Shown: one piece after another, positions 52,389 through 59,954 of the stretch
How positions within the stretch are numbered: the stretch's first letter is position 1
Layout of the letters: every line of letters begins with the position of its first letter
Assembly: GCF_026626335.1 (NCBI RefSeq)
Contig: NZ_JAPNTZ010000005.1
Location: forward strand, 62,001-126,000
Direction of reading: 5' to 3'
Length of the DNA stretch: 64,000 nt
From: Paractinoplanes pyxinae
Lineage (GTDB): Bacteria > Actinomycetota > Actinomycetes > Mycobacteriales > Micromonosporaceae
Made by a program: the position numbers and the translations under genes
Notes under the pieces: model-generated
Seen by the model: the letters and a program-made list of their open reading frames with translations, nothing else
Databases searched by the model: none
Told to the model about the DNA's origin: nothing

Positions 52389-52837
52389 CCGCCTCGGTAC
52401 GGGTGACTGTCGTCGCGCTGGCGACGCTGGTGTGCGGCCTTGTCGGGCTCGGTCTGTCGTTGCTGACGAGCCCGTTCAACGCTGACCCGAACACCACCTC
52501 GGGCGGCTATTTCTTCCTGTTCCTGGCGGCCGCCGTGGCCGTACTGACCGTGGCCATGGTGCGCGGCAGTTTCCGGGCCTGGCTGGCCGTCTGCATCGTG
52601 AGCGCGCTGATTGTGCTGGTCCCGGCCGCGTTCTGGCTGTCCGAGGCCGTCGAGAGCCTGACCGAAGCCCCCGACGGCCTGATCGAGTACAGCGCCACTG
52701 CCACCATCACCACCGAGCCGTCCCCCACATTCTTCCTGGGCGAACTCAGCCCCTACGTCGTCTTCATCGGCGCCGCCTGCGCCACGGTGTTTCTCCTCTT
52801 ACCCGATACGCGGAAAGCCTTGGGAGAAAAGCGATGA
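52385..52837 (+). CDS. Small membrane protein, four helices
   Basis: A 150-aa integral membrane protein with about four hydrophobic helices (VTVVALATLVCGLVGLGLSLLT, YFFLFLAAAVAVLTVAMV, AWLAVCIVSALIVLVPAAFWL, YVVFIGAACATVFLLL). No family is recognised. The GTG overlaps the thiolase stop and the TGA overlaps the ATG of the following pseudogene, so the whole set is tightly packed. It may assist the upstream redox genes, but there is no sequence evidence. Confidence 0.7.
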   Translation: MTASVRVTVVALATLVCGLVGLGLSLLTSPFNADPNTTSGGYFFLFLAAAVAVLTVAMVRGSFRAWLAVCIVSALIVLVPAAFWLSEAVESLTEAPDGLIEYSATATITTEPSPTFFLGELSPYVVFIGAACATVFLLLPDTRKALGEKR

Positions 52838-53029
52838 CGGACACCCGCCAACTCGCCGTCGACCTTTTCAACGGGGTGTGGACGCTGCTCGAGAAGCCGG
52901 ACCGGACGGCCGAGGACGACGACCGCATGCTGCACATGGCCCACGCCTCCCGCTTCCACTAGGACGAGGCAGTGCTCCCGGGTCTGCGCGGTGCTGGGCC
53001 GCAGTGAGCCGGCTGTGCACCACGCCCGC
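52834..53029 (+). pseudogene. Decayed gene of a conserved actinobacterial ~140-aa family
   Basis: The frame starts at ATG 52834 (overlapping the membrane-protein stop) and reads TDTRQLAVDLFNGVWTLLEK-PDRTAEDDDRMLHMAHASRFH, then stops at 52960-52962. From 52970 another frame continues QCSRVCAVLGRSEPAVHH. Both segments match the two ends of a common small family (xLFNxxWxLxEKPDRTPxxDDxMLHxAHASxYH ... QCSRVYAVLGRAEPALHHA), recalled rather than searched. About 20 middle residues are missing and the frame is broken. The C-terminal third is not recognisable. Confidence 0.65.
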
Positions 53030-53166
53030 GCGGCCCGGCCGTCTGCGATCTCGCGTTGCTGCTCAAAGACCTGGCGACTTGCAAGAAGCTTTAGGCCGGG
53101 CGCAAGCGAACCGCAAGTGCGGTGGGCGACTGTCTCCTCCGAGAAACGTACGGAGGAGAAGAGAAA

Positions 53167-55518
53167 ATGTCTCGCTTGCTCGGGCGGCTCGGGGAATCAG
53201 CCGCCGCGCACCCTTGGCGGACGATCGGCGCCTGGCTGATCGTTCTGGCCGCCTTCACCGGGCTGTCGGTGGCTTTCGGCGGCACGCCCCGCGACGACTA
53301 CAACGTTCCCGGCACGCAGTCGCAGGCCGGAACGGAGTTCCTGCGGAAGCACTTCCCGCAGATGTCCGGAACGGATGCCCGCGTCGTCGTGCATTCCGAC
53401 CGGCCCATCGATCCCGCCTCTCTGGACGGGCTGCGGGCCCGGCTGGCCGAGGTCGAGGGCGCGGCCATTGTCGCGCCCCCGCGAATGTCGGCCGACGGCG
53501 ACACCGCGCTCATCGGCGTCCAGTACGACATTCCCGTCACCGATTTCGCCGGCACCGAGGGAATCGACGCACTCCGGTCGGCGGCGGCGCCGCTCGTGGC
53601 CGACGGGCTGCAGGTCGAGTTCGGCGGCCAGGTCGCCGAGAACGTCCAGGCCCCCAGCGGTACGGCGGAACTGGTGGGCATTGTCGCGGCGCTCGTGATT
53701 CTGGCTTTCGCGCTGGGGTCGGTCGTGGCGGCCGGCTTGCCCATCGCCGTGGCCGTAGCCGGTCTGTCCGCCAGCGCCGCACTCATCGCGCTGCTGGAAC
53801 GGGCGACCGACGTCAGTACCATCGCCCCGACGATCGCGACGATGGTCGGCCTCGGCGTCGGCATCGACTACGCGCTGCTGCTGGTAGCCCGGCACGTCGA
53901 GGGCTTGCGGGCCGGCCTGTCACCCCGAGCGGCGGCCGGCGCGGCCAACGCCACGGCCGGAGTGTCGGTGGTGGTGGCCGGGCTGACCGTGCTGGTGTCG
54001 CTGTTCGGCCTCAAGCTGTCGACGCTGCCCACATACTCGTCGTTCGGCTACGCCACGTTCTTCGCCGTAACAGCAGTAATGGCGGCGGCGCTCACGCTGG
54101 TGCCCGCGCTGTGCGGCCTGGCCGGCCATAGAGTCCTGCCGCGGCGCATCCGGCGAGTGGTCGCCCCGAGTCCGGTCGGAGCTGCGAACGAGATCGATGC
54201 GGGTCGCACCGGTCACGGCGCCTCCGAGATCGGAGCGGGTCGTGCCGGACGCGATCCGGTCGGGATCGGGGCAGGTCATTCCGGTCGCGACACGTCCGAG
54301 CTCGGAGCGAGTCGTGTTGGACGCGGCGCGAACGGAACCGGTGCAAGTCGTACCGGACGCGGCGCGGCCGGAACCGGTGCGGGTCGTGTCGACAGCGGCG
54401 CGGTTAGGGCGGCGGCGCCTCGGCCGACGTTGACGGCGCGGTGGGCGGCTCGGATTTGCCGGCGGCCCGGGCTGGCGGCGGTGGCGTCGCTGATCGTGCT
54501 GGTGGTGCTGGCCGCGCCCATGCTGGGCATGCGCACCTGGCCGCAGGACGCCGGGAGCATGCCGGACTCGCACACCACCCGCAAGGCGTACGACTTGGTC
54601 GCGGCCGAGTTCGGGGCCGGCGCCAACGGCCCGCTGATCATCGCCGTCGACCTGACGAAGACGCCGGACCTGGGGGCACTTTCCGCGGCCCTGCGCGCCG
54701 AGCCCGGCGTGGCTGCCGTCTCCCCGCCGACGATCGAGGGCGGCGCCGCCGTCATCGTGGTCGAGCCGACGACCGGCCCGCAGGACGAGGCGACCACCGC
54801 CCTGCTGCACCGCCTGCGTGAGGACGTGCTGCCCGGCGGAGTGCTGGTGACCGGCCTGGTCGCGGTGTTCGCCGACGTCTCCGACCGCTTGGCCGACCGC
54901 CTGTGGATTGTGGTCGTCTTCGTGGTGGCGTTGTCGCTGGTGCTGCTGACCGTGCTGTTCCGCGCGCCCGTGGCCGCCGTCAAGGCTGCGGCCATGAATC
55001 TGCTGTCGGTCGGAGCCGCGTACGGCGTAATGACTTTGATTTTCCAGAACGACACCACAGCGCGCCTGGTCGGCCTGCCGCACGCCGTGTCGGTGTCCAG
55101 CTGGGTGCCGGTGCTGCTGTTCACGGTCCTGTTCGGCCTGTCGATGGACTACGAGGTCTTCCTGCTTTCCCGCGTACGCGAGGACTGGCTCCGCACGGGC
55201 GACGCCCAAGGAAGCGTGATCCGCGGCCTGTCCGCCAGCGGCCGCGTCATCAGCAGCGCGGCTGCCATCATGGTCGCCGTCTTCACCGGTTTCGCCCTGG
55301 ATCCTGACGTGACCGTCAAGATGATCGGCCTCGGCATGGCCACCGCGGTCCTGATCGACGCCACCCTCATCCGCATGGTCCTGGTTCCCGCCACCATGAC
55401 CTTGCTCGGCCGGGCCAACTGGTGGCTGCCCCGCTCCCTCGACCGCGCCCTCCCCCACATCGAGATCGAGGCACCCCAGCCGCCGGCACCGGCCCGCGAT
55501 CCCCAGCCGGTGGGCTGA
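53167..55518 (+). CDS. MMPL-family RND transporter
   Basis: A 783-aa membrane protein with the MmpL/RND plan: two repeats of a periplasmic domain plus membrane helices. Markers are AWLIVLAAFTGLSVAFGG at the start, ALVILAFALGSVVAAGLPIAVAV, GVGIDYALLLVARHVEG (the charged GIDYALL motif), LFGLSMDYEVFLLSRVREDW (second GxSxDY motif) and LGMATAVLIDATLIRMVLVPA. Transporters of this type move lipids or peptides across the membrane. ATG at 53167 with GGAGGAGAAG upstream. The cytoplasmic loop between the repeats carries six tandem 12-residue units (residues about 342-413), absent from normal relatives. Confidence 0.92.
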   Translation: MSRLLGRLGESAAAHPWRTIGAWLIVLAAFTGLSVAFGGTPRDDYNVPGTQSQAGTEFLRKHFPQMSGTDARVVVHSDRPIDPASLDGLRARLAEVEGAAIVAPPRMSADGDTALIGVQYDIPVTDFAGTEGIDALRSAAAPLVADGLQVEFGGQVAENVQAPSGTAELVGIVAALVILAFALGSVVAAGLPIAVAVAGLSASAALIALLERATDVSTIAPTIATMVGLGVGIDYALLLVARHVEGLRAGLSPRAAAGAANATAGVSVVVAGLTVLVSLFGLKLSTLPTYSSFGYATFFAVTAVMAAALTLVPALCGLAGHRVLPRRIRRVVAPSPVGAANEIDAGRTGHGASEIGAGRAGRDPVGIGAGHSGRDTSELGASRVGRGANGTGASRTGRGAAGTGAGRVDSGAVRAAAPRPTLTARWAARICRRPGLAAVASLIVLVVLAAPMLGMRTWPQDAGSMPDSHTTRKAYDLVAAEFGAGANGPLIIAVDLTKTPDLGALSAALRAEPGVAAVSPPTIEGGAAVIVVEPTTGPQDEATTALLHRLREDVLPGGVLVTGLVAVFADVSDRLADRLWIVVVFVVALSLVLLTVLFRAPVAAVKAAAMNLLSVGAAYGVMTLIFQNDTTARLVGLPHAVSVSSWVPVLLFTVLFGLSMDYEVFLLSRVREDWLRTGDAQGSVIRGLSASGRVISSAAAIMVAVFTGFALDPDVTVKMIGLGMATAVLIDATLIRMVLVPATMTLLGRANWWLPRSLDRALPHIEIEAPQPPAPARDPQPVG
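54190..54405 (+). repeat. 36-bp tandem repeat x6 inside the MMPL gene
   Basis: Six 12-codon units: EIDAGRTGHGAS, EIGAGRAGRDPV, GIGAGHSGRDTS, ELGASRVGRGAN, GTGASRTGRGAA, GTGAGRVDSGAV. Consensus x-[IT]-G-A-[GS]-R-x-G-R-x-x-x, arginine- and glycine-rich. Confidence 0.9.
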
Positions 55519-55526
55519 CGCGAGAC

Positions 55527-55557
55527 GCGGGAGCGCCGGCACGTTCGGCGCTCCCGC
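55527..55557. terminator. Terminator hairpin after the MMPL gene
   Basis: GCGGGAGCGCCG pairs perfectly (12 bp) with CGGCGCTCCCGC across a 7-base loop, nine bases after the MMPL stop. No U tract follows, which is common in GC-rich actinobacteria. Confidence 0.75.
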
Positions 55558-55677
55558 TCGGGTCACGCAGCCGGCCAAGCGGAAGCAAATCTCGCAGGGC
55601 CGTGCGGCTGCGGACTGAACCCACCCGCCCGGGGCTGAGGGGCGCACCATACGCGATCAACATTGGCGATCGCTGAG

Positions 55678-55686
55678 TTGTCCACA
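55678..55686 (+). other. DnaA-box-like 9-mer
   Basis: TTGTCCACA, the consensus reported for actinobacterial DnaA boxes, in the MMPL/VOC intergenic region. One site alone is weak evidence. Confidence 0.3.
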
Positions 55687-55691
55687 GGGGG

Positions 55692-56051
55692 TCAGAGCGA
55701 CGGACGCCGGCCCCGGGTCAGGTCGATGACGCATACGGCGTTGCCGAACGGGTCCTCCAGCACGGCACACTGGCCGACCGCCACATCGAAGGGCGGTGTG
55801 CGGACGGTGCCGCCATTCCCGGTGTAGGCGGCGACCGCGGACCGGACGTCGTCGACCAGGTAGTACACGGTCAGGTCGGGTGGGAGGTCCATCGTGTGCA
55901 GGACGATCTCCGCGTCCGTGTCCGGCATCGAGAGGCCGACCGAGGAGTCGTCGCGCCACAGCGGAGTCAGGCCGAAGACTCGGGTGTAGAAGGCTTCCGC
56001 CGCGTCCAGGTCGTCGACGCGGGTCAGGACGCAGTCAATCTTGCGCAACAT
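55692..56051 (-). CDS. VOC/glyoxalase-fold protein
   Basis: A 119-aa protein with paired VOC modules: MLRKIDCVLTRVDDLDAAEAFYTRVFGLTPLWRDD and YYLVDDVRSAVAAYTGNGGTVRTPPFDVAVGQCAVLEDPFGNAVCVIDL, the latter ending in the EDPFGN signature. It resembles fosfomycin/bleomycin-type binding or isomerase proteins. The ATG at 56051 is followed upstream (minus strand) by TACCGT (56058-56063) with a six-base gap, so a leaderless transcript is expected. A GTG-like start at 56081 would read through the divergent promoter and is rejected. Confidence 0.85.
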   Translation of the reverse strand: MLRKIDCVLTRVDDLDAAEAFYTRVFGLTPLWRDDSSVGLSMPDTDAEIVLHTMDLPPDLTVYYLVDDVRSAVAAYTGNGGTVRTPPFDVAVGQCAVLEDPFGNAVCVIDLTRGRRPSL

Positions 56052-56057
56052 GAGCCG

Positions 56058-56073
56058 ACGGTAGCGGTACCGT
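56058..56073. promoter_or_regulatory. Back-to-back -10 boxes of a divergent leaderless pair
   Basis: The 28-bp gap between two divergent ATGs is GAGCCG-ACGGTA-GCGG-TACCGT-CGCGAC. Read leftward the -10 is TACCGT (56063-56058), read rightward TACCGT (56068-56073); each ends exactly six bases before its ATG. The two boxes form an inverted repeat about GCGG. Confidence 0.7.
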
Positions 56074-56079
56074 CGCGAC

Positions 56080-56865
56080 ATGGATGATCATGAGATGTTG
56101 CAGGACAAGCCGCACCGGACGGTCGTGCGCGTCGGCGACACCGTACGGCGGCCGCTGCAGCCCTGGTCGTCCAGCGTTCACGAGCTTCTGCGCTACCTGG
56201 AAGGCATCGGCTACCCGCACTCGCCCCGGTTCCTCGGCATCGACGCTGACGGCCGCGAGGTCGTCTCCTTCATCGACGGAGAGTCAGGCGGTGCGGGCTG
56301 GGCCAAGGTGGTCGACGAGCGCGGCCTCAAGTCCATGGCCCGCCTGCTGCGCCAGTATCACGACGCCGTACGCGGATTCCGGCCGGCCGCCGTGGACGGC
56401 TGGGCCGGTCGTACCGCTCCGCAGGCCGACGACGAACTGATCTGCCACGGAGACTTCGGCCCGTGGAATCTGGTGTGGCACGGCCCGCGACCGGTGGCCG
56501 CACTCGACTGGGACTACGCGTGGCCCGCCAAACCGATCCACGACATCGCGTACGCGTTGGAATACGTAGCACCGTTCCGCGACGACGAGACATGCGTGCG
56601 CTGGCTGTCCTTCCCCGAGCCGCCGAACCGCCGGCGCCGCCTAGAGCTGTTCGCCGAGGCGTACGGCTTGGAAAGCACCACCGGCCTGGTTGACGAGGTG
56701 ATTGCCCAGCAGGAGGCTGTGTGGAAGCGGGCCCGCCGGCTCGCCGACCAGGGTTGCCAGCCCCAAGCCGACTGGCAGTCAACCGGCTTCCTGGACAAAA
56801 CCGCCGCCCGCATCAACTGGACCCGCACCAACCGCCAATTGTTCGAGCCCGCCCCCGGCGGATGA
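56080..56865 (+). CDS. Aminoglycoside-phosphotransferase-family kinase
   Basis: A 261-aa protein of the APH/choline kinase-like fold. The N lobe (TVVRVGDTVRRPLQPWSSSVHELLRYLEGIG, GREVVSFIDGES) is followed by the catalytic loop CHGDFGPWNLVW (HxDxxxxN) and the metal motif AALDWDYAWPAKPIHDIAYAL (D in the DWD position). It likely transfers phosphate from ATP to a small hydroxyl compound; drug resistance is possible but not established. Leaderless start with TACCGT six bases upstream, back to back with the VOC gene promoter. Confidence 0.88.
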   Translation: MDDHEMLQDKPHRTVVRVGDTVRRPLQPWSSSVHELLRYLEGIGYPHSPRFLGIDADGREVVSFIDGESGGAGWAKVVDERGLKSMARLLRQYHDAVRGFRPAAVDGWAGRTAPQADDELICHGDFGPWNLVWHGPRPVAALDWDYAWPAKPIHDIAYALEYVAPFRDDETCVRWLSFPEPPNRRRRLELFAEAYGLESTTGLVDEVIAQQEAVWKRARRLADQGCQPQADWQSTGFLDKTAARINWTRTNRQLFEPAPGG

Positions 56866-56912
56866 CAAGGTTGCGACGGAACGACCGGCACTAGCTCAGA
56901 GCACGCCACCAA

Positions 56913-57002
56913 CGGAGAGCTCACCACCAGCGGAGAGCTCACCACCAGCGGAAGCTCGCCATTGGCGGGAAACTCGCCACCAGCGGAGAGCTCGCTGACG
57001 GC
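56913..57002 (+). repeat. 18-bp tandem repeat, about five units
   Basis: CGGAGAGCTCACCACCAG at 56913 and 56931 (exact), then CGGAAGCTCGCCATTGG (17 bp), CGGGAAACTCGCCACCAG and CGGAGAGCTCGCTGACGG. It lies between the phosphotransferase and the small acidic gene. Confidence 0.85.
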
Positions 57003-57092
57003 GGAAGTGAGCCTGGTCTCGGCGGCCGCTGAGAGGTGGGGCGGGCGGGTAGAGGCGTGGGCGTAGCAAGAACGAGACAACGGAGGTGCGAG

Positions 57093-57260
57093 ATGTCGGA
57101 TCTGAGCAAGGACACCGAGGCCCAGCTCGAGGAGATCGCCGAGAAGCGTGTCGAGGAGCTTCCGGGTGAGACGGCCCTCGGCCACCGCGACCCGGAGGCC
57201 GGCGGCGAGGGCGAGCCGCAGGACTGGAAGGGCAACAGCGACGTCAAGCTGCCCGAATAG
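57093..57260 (+). CDS. Small acidic hydrophilic protein
   Basis: A 55-aa protein (SDLSKDTEAQLEEIAEKRVE followed by ELPGETALGHRDPEAGGEGEPQDWKGNSDVKLPE) with a charged helix and a disordered Gly/Glu/Pro-rich tail. GGAGG precedes the ATG at 57093. No family is recognised. It is followed by a strong hairpin, and the upstream region is the 18-bp repeat array, so promoter signals could lie in 56984-57080. Confidence 0.65.
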   Translation: MSDLSKDTEAQLEEIAEKRVEELPGETALGHRDPEAGGEGEPQDWKGNSDVKLPE

Positions 57261-57332
57261 CCTTCGGACGACGTCCGCGAATTGCCGGGCGGGTTGTTCT
57301 TCACGATCGACCGACCTGGTCCGCCTGACGAC

Positions 57333-57360
57333 GGGGCCGCCCCTCCCCAGGGGCGGCCCC
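57333..57360. terminator. Terminator hairpin between small protein and GH3 genes
   Basis: GGGGCCGCCCC pairs perfectly (11 bp) with GGGGCGGCCCC across loop TCCCCA, between two convergent genes. Confidence 0.8.
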
Positions 57361-57367
57361 GCCCGCA

Positions 57368-59701
57368 TTACCGGCGGAAAGTCGCGCGCAATGCGGCGGT
57401 GTCCGACGAGCCGCCCACCTCCAAGCCGTACTGACCGGACGCCGTCTTCCACCGGCCGTCCCAGTACTGCAGCAGGTGCAGATCGGCCAGGTCGTCACGC
57501 GACAGCGTCAGATCGACCGTCCGGCTCTGCCCGGGCGCGAGCGTCACCCGCTCGAAGCCGACCAGCCGCTTCGACGGCTCCCCGGTCGAGGCGGGCAGTG
57601 ACACGTACGCCTGCGCGACCTCGGTGCCCACCCGGCGGCCGGTGTTGGTCAGCCGGAACTTGATGCGCACATCGTTGCGCGATGCGGACACTTTCAACTG
57701 CGCGTATTTGAACGTTGTGTACGACAGGCCGTGGCCGAACGCGAACAGCGGATCGATGCCCTCGCTCTCGTACCAGCGGTAGCCGACCTTCAGGCCCTCG
57801 TTGTAGTCAACCTGGCGGATGCCGTCCACGACGACGCCCGGATATTGCGCGATGCTGCGCGAAGTTGGCGTATCGCTCAACGACTTCGGGAACGTCATGG
57901 GCAACTTGCCCGACGGGTTGGTGTCGCCGAACAGCAGCGAGGCGATCGCCGGGCCCATCTGCTCCCCCGCGTACCAGGTCTCGAGCACGGCCGGCACCTG
58001 CGCCAGCCAAGGCATCTCGACCGCGCTTCCGGTCTGCAGAACCACGACCGTACGGGGGTTGGCCGCGGCCACGGCCGACACCAGCGCGTCCCCGTTGCCC
58101 TGCAGCCGCAGGTCGGTCAGGTCGTTGAACTCGCCCATCCGGACGTACGCGAACACAACCGCGACATCAGCCGAGGCCGCCGCCGCGGCAGCCGATGCGA
58201 CGTCACTGCCGTTGTTGAAAGCCACCGTGGCGCCGTTCTTGCTTGCCCGCGTACGGATCCCGTCCTCCGGCGAGACCAGGTCCTCACACTGCAGGGTCGT
58301 CGGGCTCCCGAACCGCCACGGCAGGCTGCACACCGAATTGGCGCTGATCCCGTCGGTCGGAGTGCTCGATGCTGTCGCTCCGATGACCGCTATCTGATCG
58401 CCCTTGCGCGGTTTGAGCGGCAGCAGGCCGTTGTTCTTCAGCAGCACCGATCCCTGCTCGGCCGTGGTGCGAGCGATGGCCTTGTGGACAGGCGTCGACG
58501 CGTCCTCCACCGGTGTCGCCGCCAGCGGGTGATCGAACAGACCGCCGCGGATGTACGAACGAACAACCCGGAACGCTGCGGCGTCGATCTGCTTCTGCGT
58601 GATCTGACCGGCCGCGAGCGCCTCGTCCAGGCGGGCCGGGGTGAACCAGATGGGCCGGTTCAGCTCTTGGTCGAGCCCGTTGACCAGACTGGGCGCGGTG
58701 CTATGGACCGAACCGAAATCGCTCATTACATAGCCATCGAAACCGACGTCTTGTTTGAGCACCTTGTTCAAACGCTCATTTTCACATGCGTACACATGAT
58801 TGATCTGGTTGTACGAGCACATGACGCTCTCCGGGGCGCCGCGGTCGACGGCGATCTCGAAGGGCAGGTCGTAGATCTGGCGCAGGGTCCGCTCGTCGGC
58901 GTTCGAGGAGCTGGTCTGCCGGTCCAGCTCCTGCTCGTTGGCGACGTAGTGCTTGAGCGTCGCCAGCACCGGCTTGGTCTTGCTGCTCTGGATGCCCCGC
59001 GTGCCGGCCGCGGCCATCAGACCGGTGAGCAGCGGGTCCTCGCCCAGGTACTCGGGCGTGCGGCCGGAGAGCGGTGTCCGCCCGCTGGCCAGACCGGGCG
59101 CGAGCAGCACGTTCTTGCCCTTGTCGAACGCCTCGGCCGCTTGGGCCGCGCCCTTCACGTACGCGAGCGGCTGATTGAACGTGGCGGCGGTGGCGATGGT
59201 GGCCGGGAAGGCGGTGACGCCCGGCGTGAAGCGCACACCGTCCGGCCCGTCCGAGTAGACGACGGTCGGGGTGCATGGCACTTGAACTGGATAGACGACG
59301 CCGCCCTGCCACTCGGTCTGCTGCGGGCTGTTGGCCGGCTGCTCCACCAGCCACCGGTACTTCTGGTGCTGGGTGCTGGCGGCGAGCAACGCTTGCGCAC
59401 GCTTCTCCGGCGTCTTGCGGACGTCCATCCAGGGATAACTCTTGCAGTCAGCCGCCGACGTTGACGCTGCGGCTGCCGACGCTGAACCAGCGGACGCTGA
59501 TCCGGCCGACGCCAGCGCAGCAGATGCCGACGACGCCGACGCCGCGGCCGACACTGCCGATGCCGACGCTGACGCAGACGGTGCCGACGCGGACGCAGCA
59601 GATGCCGCCGCGGCCGACGCCGGCGCGGCCGACGCCGCTCCGGCCGGTATGACGGCGACGGCGACCGGGGCCAGCAGGGCCAGAACGAGTGCTCGTTTCA
59701 T
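57368..59701 (-). CDS. Secreted GH3 beta-glucosidase with Ala/Ser-rich N-terminal insert
   Basis: A 777-aa glycoside hydrolase family 3 enzyme. A signal peptide (KRALVLALLAPVAVAVIPAG-AASA) is followed by ~50 residues of Ala-Ser repeats (SAAAASAASASAPSASAS and similar), then the (beta/alpha)8 domain with nucleophile Asp in YVMSDFGS, KHYVANEQE and GDTNPSGKLPMTFP. The acid/base is not assigned. The C-terminal Fn3-like domain (DVRIKFRLTNTGRRVGTEVAQAYVSLP) is complete. It hydrolyses beta-linked glucosides outside the cell. The ATG at 59701 (GGAAGGG upstream) is preferred over GTG 59734. Confidence 0.93.
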   Translation of the reverse strand: MKRALVLALLAPVAVAVIPAGAASAAPASAAAASAASASAPSASASASAVSAAASASSASAALASAGSASAGSASAAAASTSAADCKSYPWMDVRKTPEKRAQALLAASTQHQKYRWLVEQPANSPQQTEWQGGVVYPVQVPCTPTVVYSDGPDGVRFTPGVTAFPATIATAATFNQPLAYVKGAAQAAEAFDKGKNVLLAPGLASGRTPLSGRTPEYLGEDPLLTGLMAAAGTRGIQSSKTKPVLATLKHYVANEQELDRQTSSSNADERTLRQIYDLPFEIAVDRGAPESVMCSYNQINHVYACENERLNKVLKQDVGFDGYVMSDFGSVHSTAPSLVNGLDQELNRPIWFTPARLDEALAAGQITQKQIDAAAFRVVRSYIRGGLFDHPLAATPVEDASTPVHKAIARTTAEQGSVLLKNNGLLPLKPRKGDQIAVIGATASSTPTDGISANSVCSLPWRFGSPTTLQCEDLVSPEDGIRTRASKNGATVAFNNGSDVASAAAAAASADVAVVFAYVRMGEFNDLTDLRLQGNGDALVSAVAAANPRTVVVLQTGSAVEMPWLAQVPAVLETWYAGEQMGPAIASLLFGDTNPSGKLPMTFPKSLSDTPTSRSIAQYPGVVVDGIRQVDYNEGLKVGYRWYESEGIDPLFAFGHGLSYTTFKYAQLKVSASRNDVRIKFRLTNTGRRVGTEVAQAYVSLPASTGEPSKRLVGFERVTLAPGQSRTVDLTLSRDDLADLHLLQYWDGRWKTASGQYGLEVGGSSDTAALRATFRR
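59458..59660 (-). repeat. Ala/Ser-coding low-complexity repeat in the GH3 gene
   Basis: Iterated GCC-GAC/GCG-TCG-type hexamers encode an (Ala-Ser)n linker right after the signal peptide. On the plus strand they appear as GCCGACGC and GACGCAGCAGATGCC runs. Confidence 0.7.
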
Positions 59702-59826
59702 CAATGCCCTTCCCACGATATTGATACGTTTCACACACTCGCCGCATTGGTGGCGACGGCGAGTTGGGCGCGCAGCATCACCGGTTCACCGAGGGCGACC
59801 GGGACGCCGAACTGTTTCGATCAAGT

Positions 59827-59844
59827 GGCGGAAATGTTTCCGCC
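59827..59844. promoter_or_regulatory. LacI-type operator upstream of GH3
   Basis: Palindrome GGCGGAAA-TG-TTTCCGCC, about 126 bases upstream of the GH3 ATG. The core GGAAANNTTTCC resembles LacI-family operators that control glycosidase genes. Confidence 0.55.
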
Positions 59845-59954
59845 CCTGGCCCTCATCCTGCGGGCGCAGTGACGCACGTCGCTAGGACGAGGTGCACGCG
59901 GACTAGCACAGAACACACTTGCGCATCGAGGCGCACGAATCCGACAGTCGGTGG

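Noticed and set aside
56880..57010. 18-bp repeat as coding extension of the phosphotransferase
   Set aside because: The gene has a clear stop at 56863-56865 before the repeats.
57036..57092. Longer start for the small acidic protein (57036)
   Set aside because: The N-terminal 19 residues are Arg-rich and come from the repeat region; GGAGG is placed correctly for the ATG at 57093.
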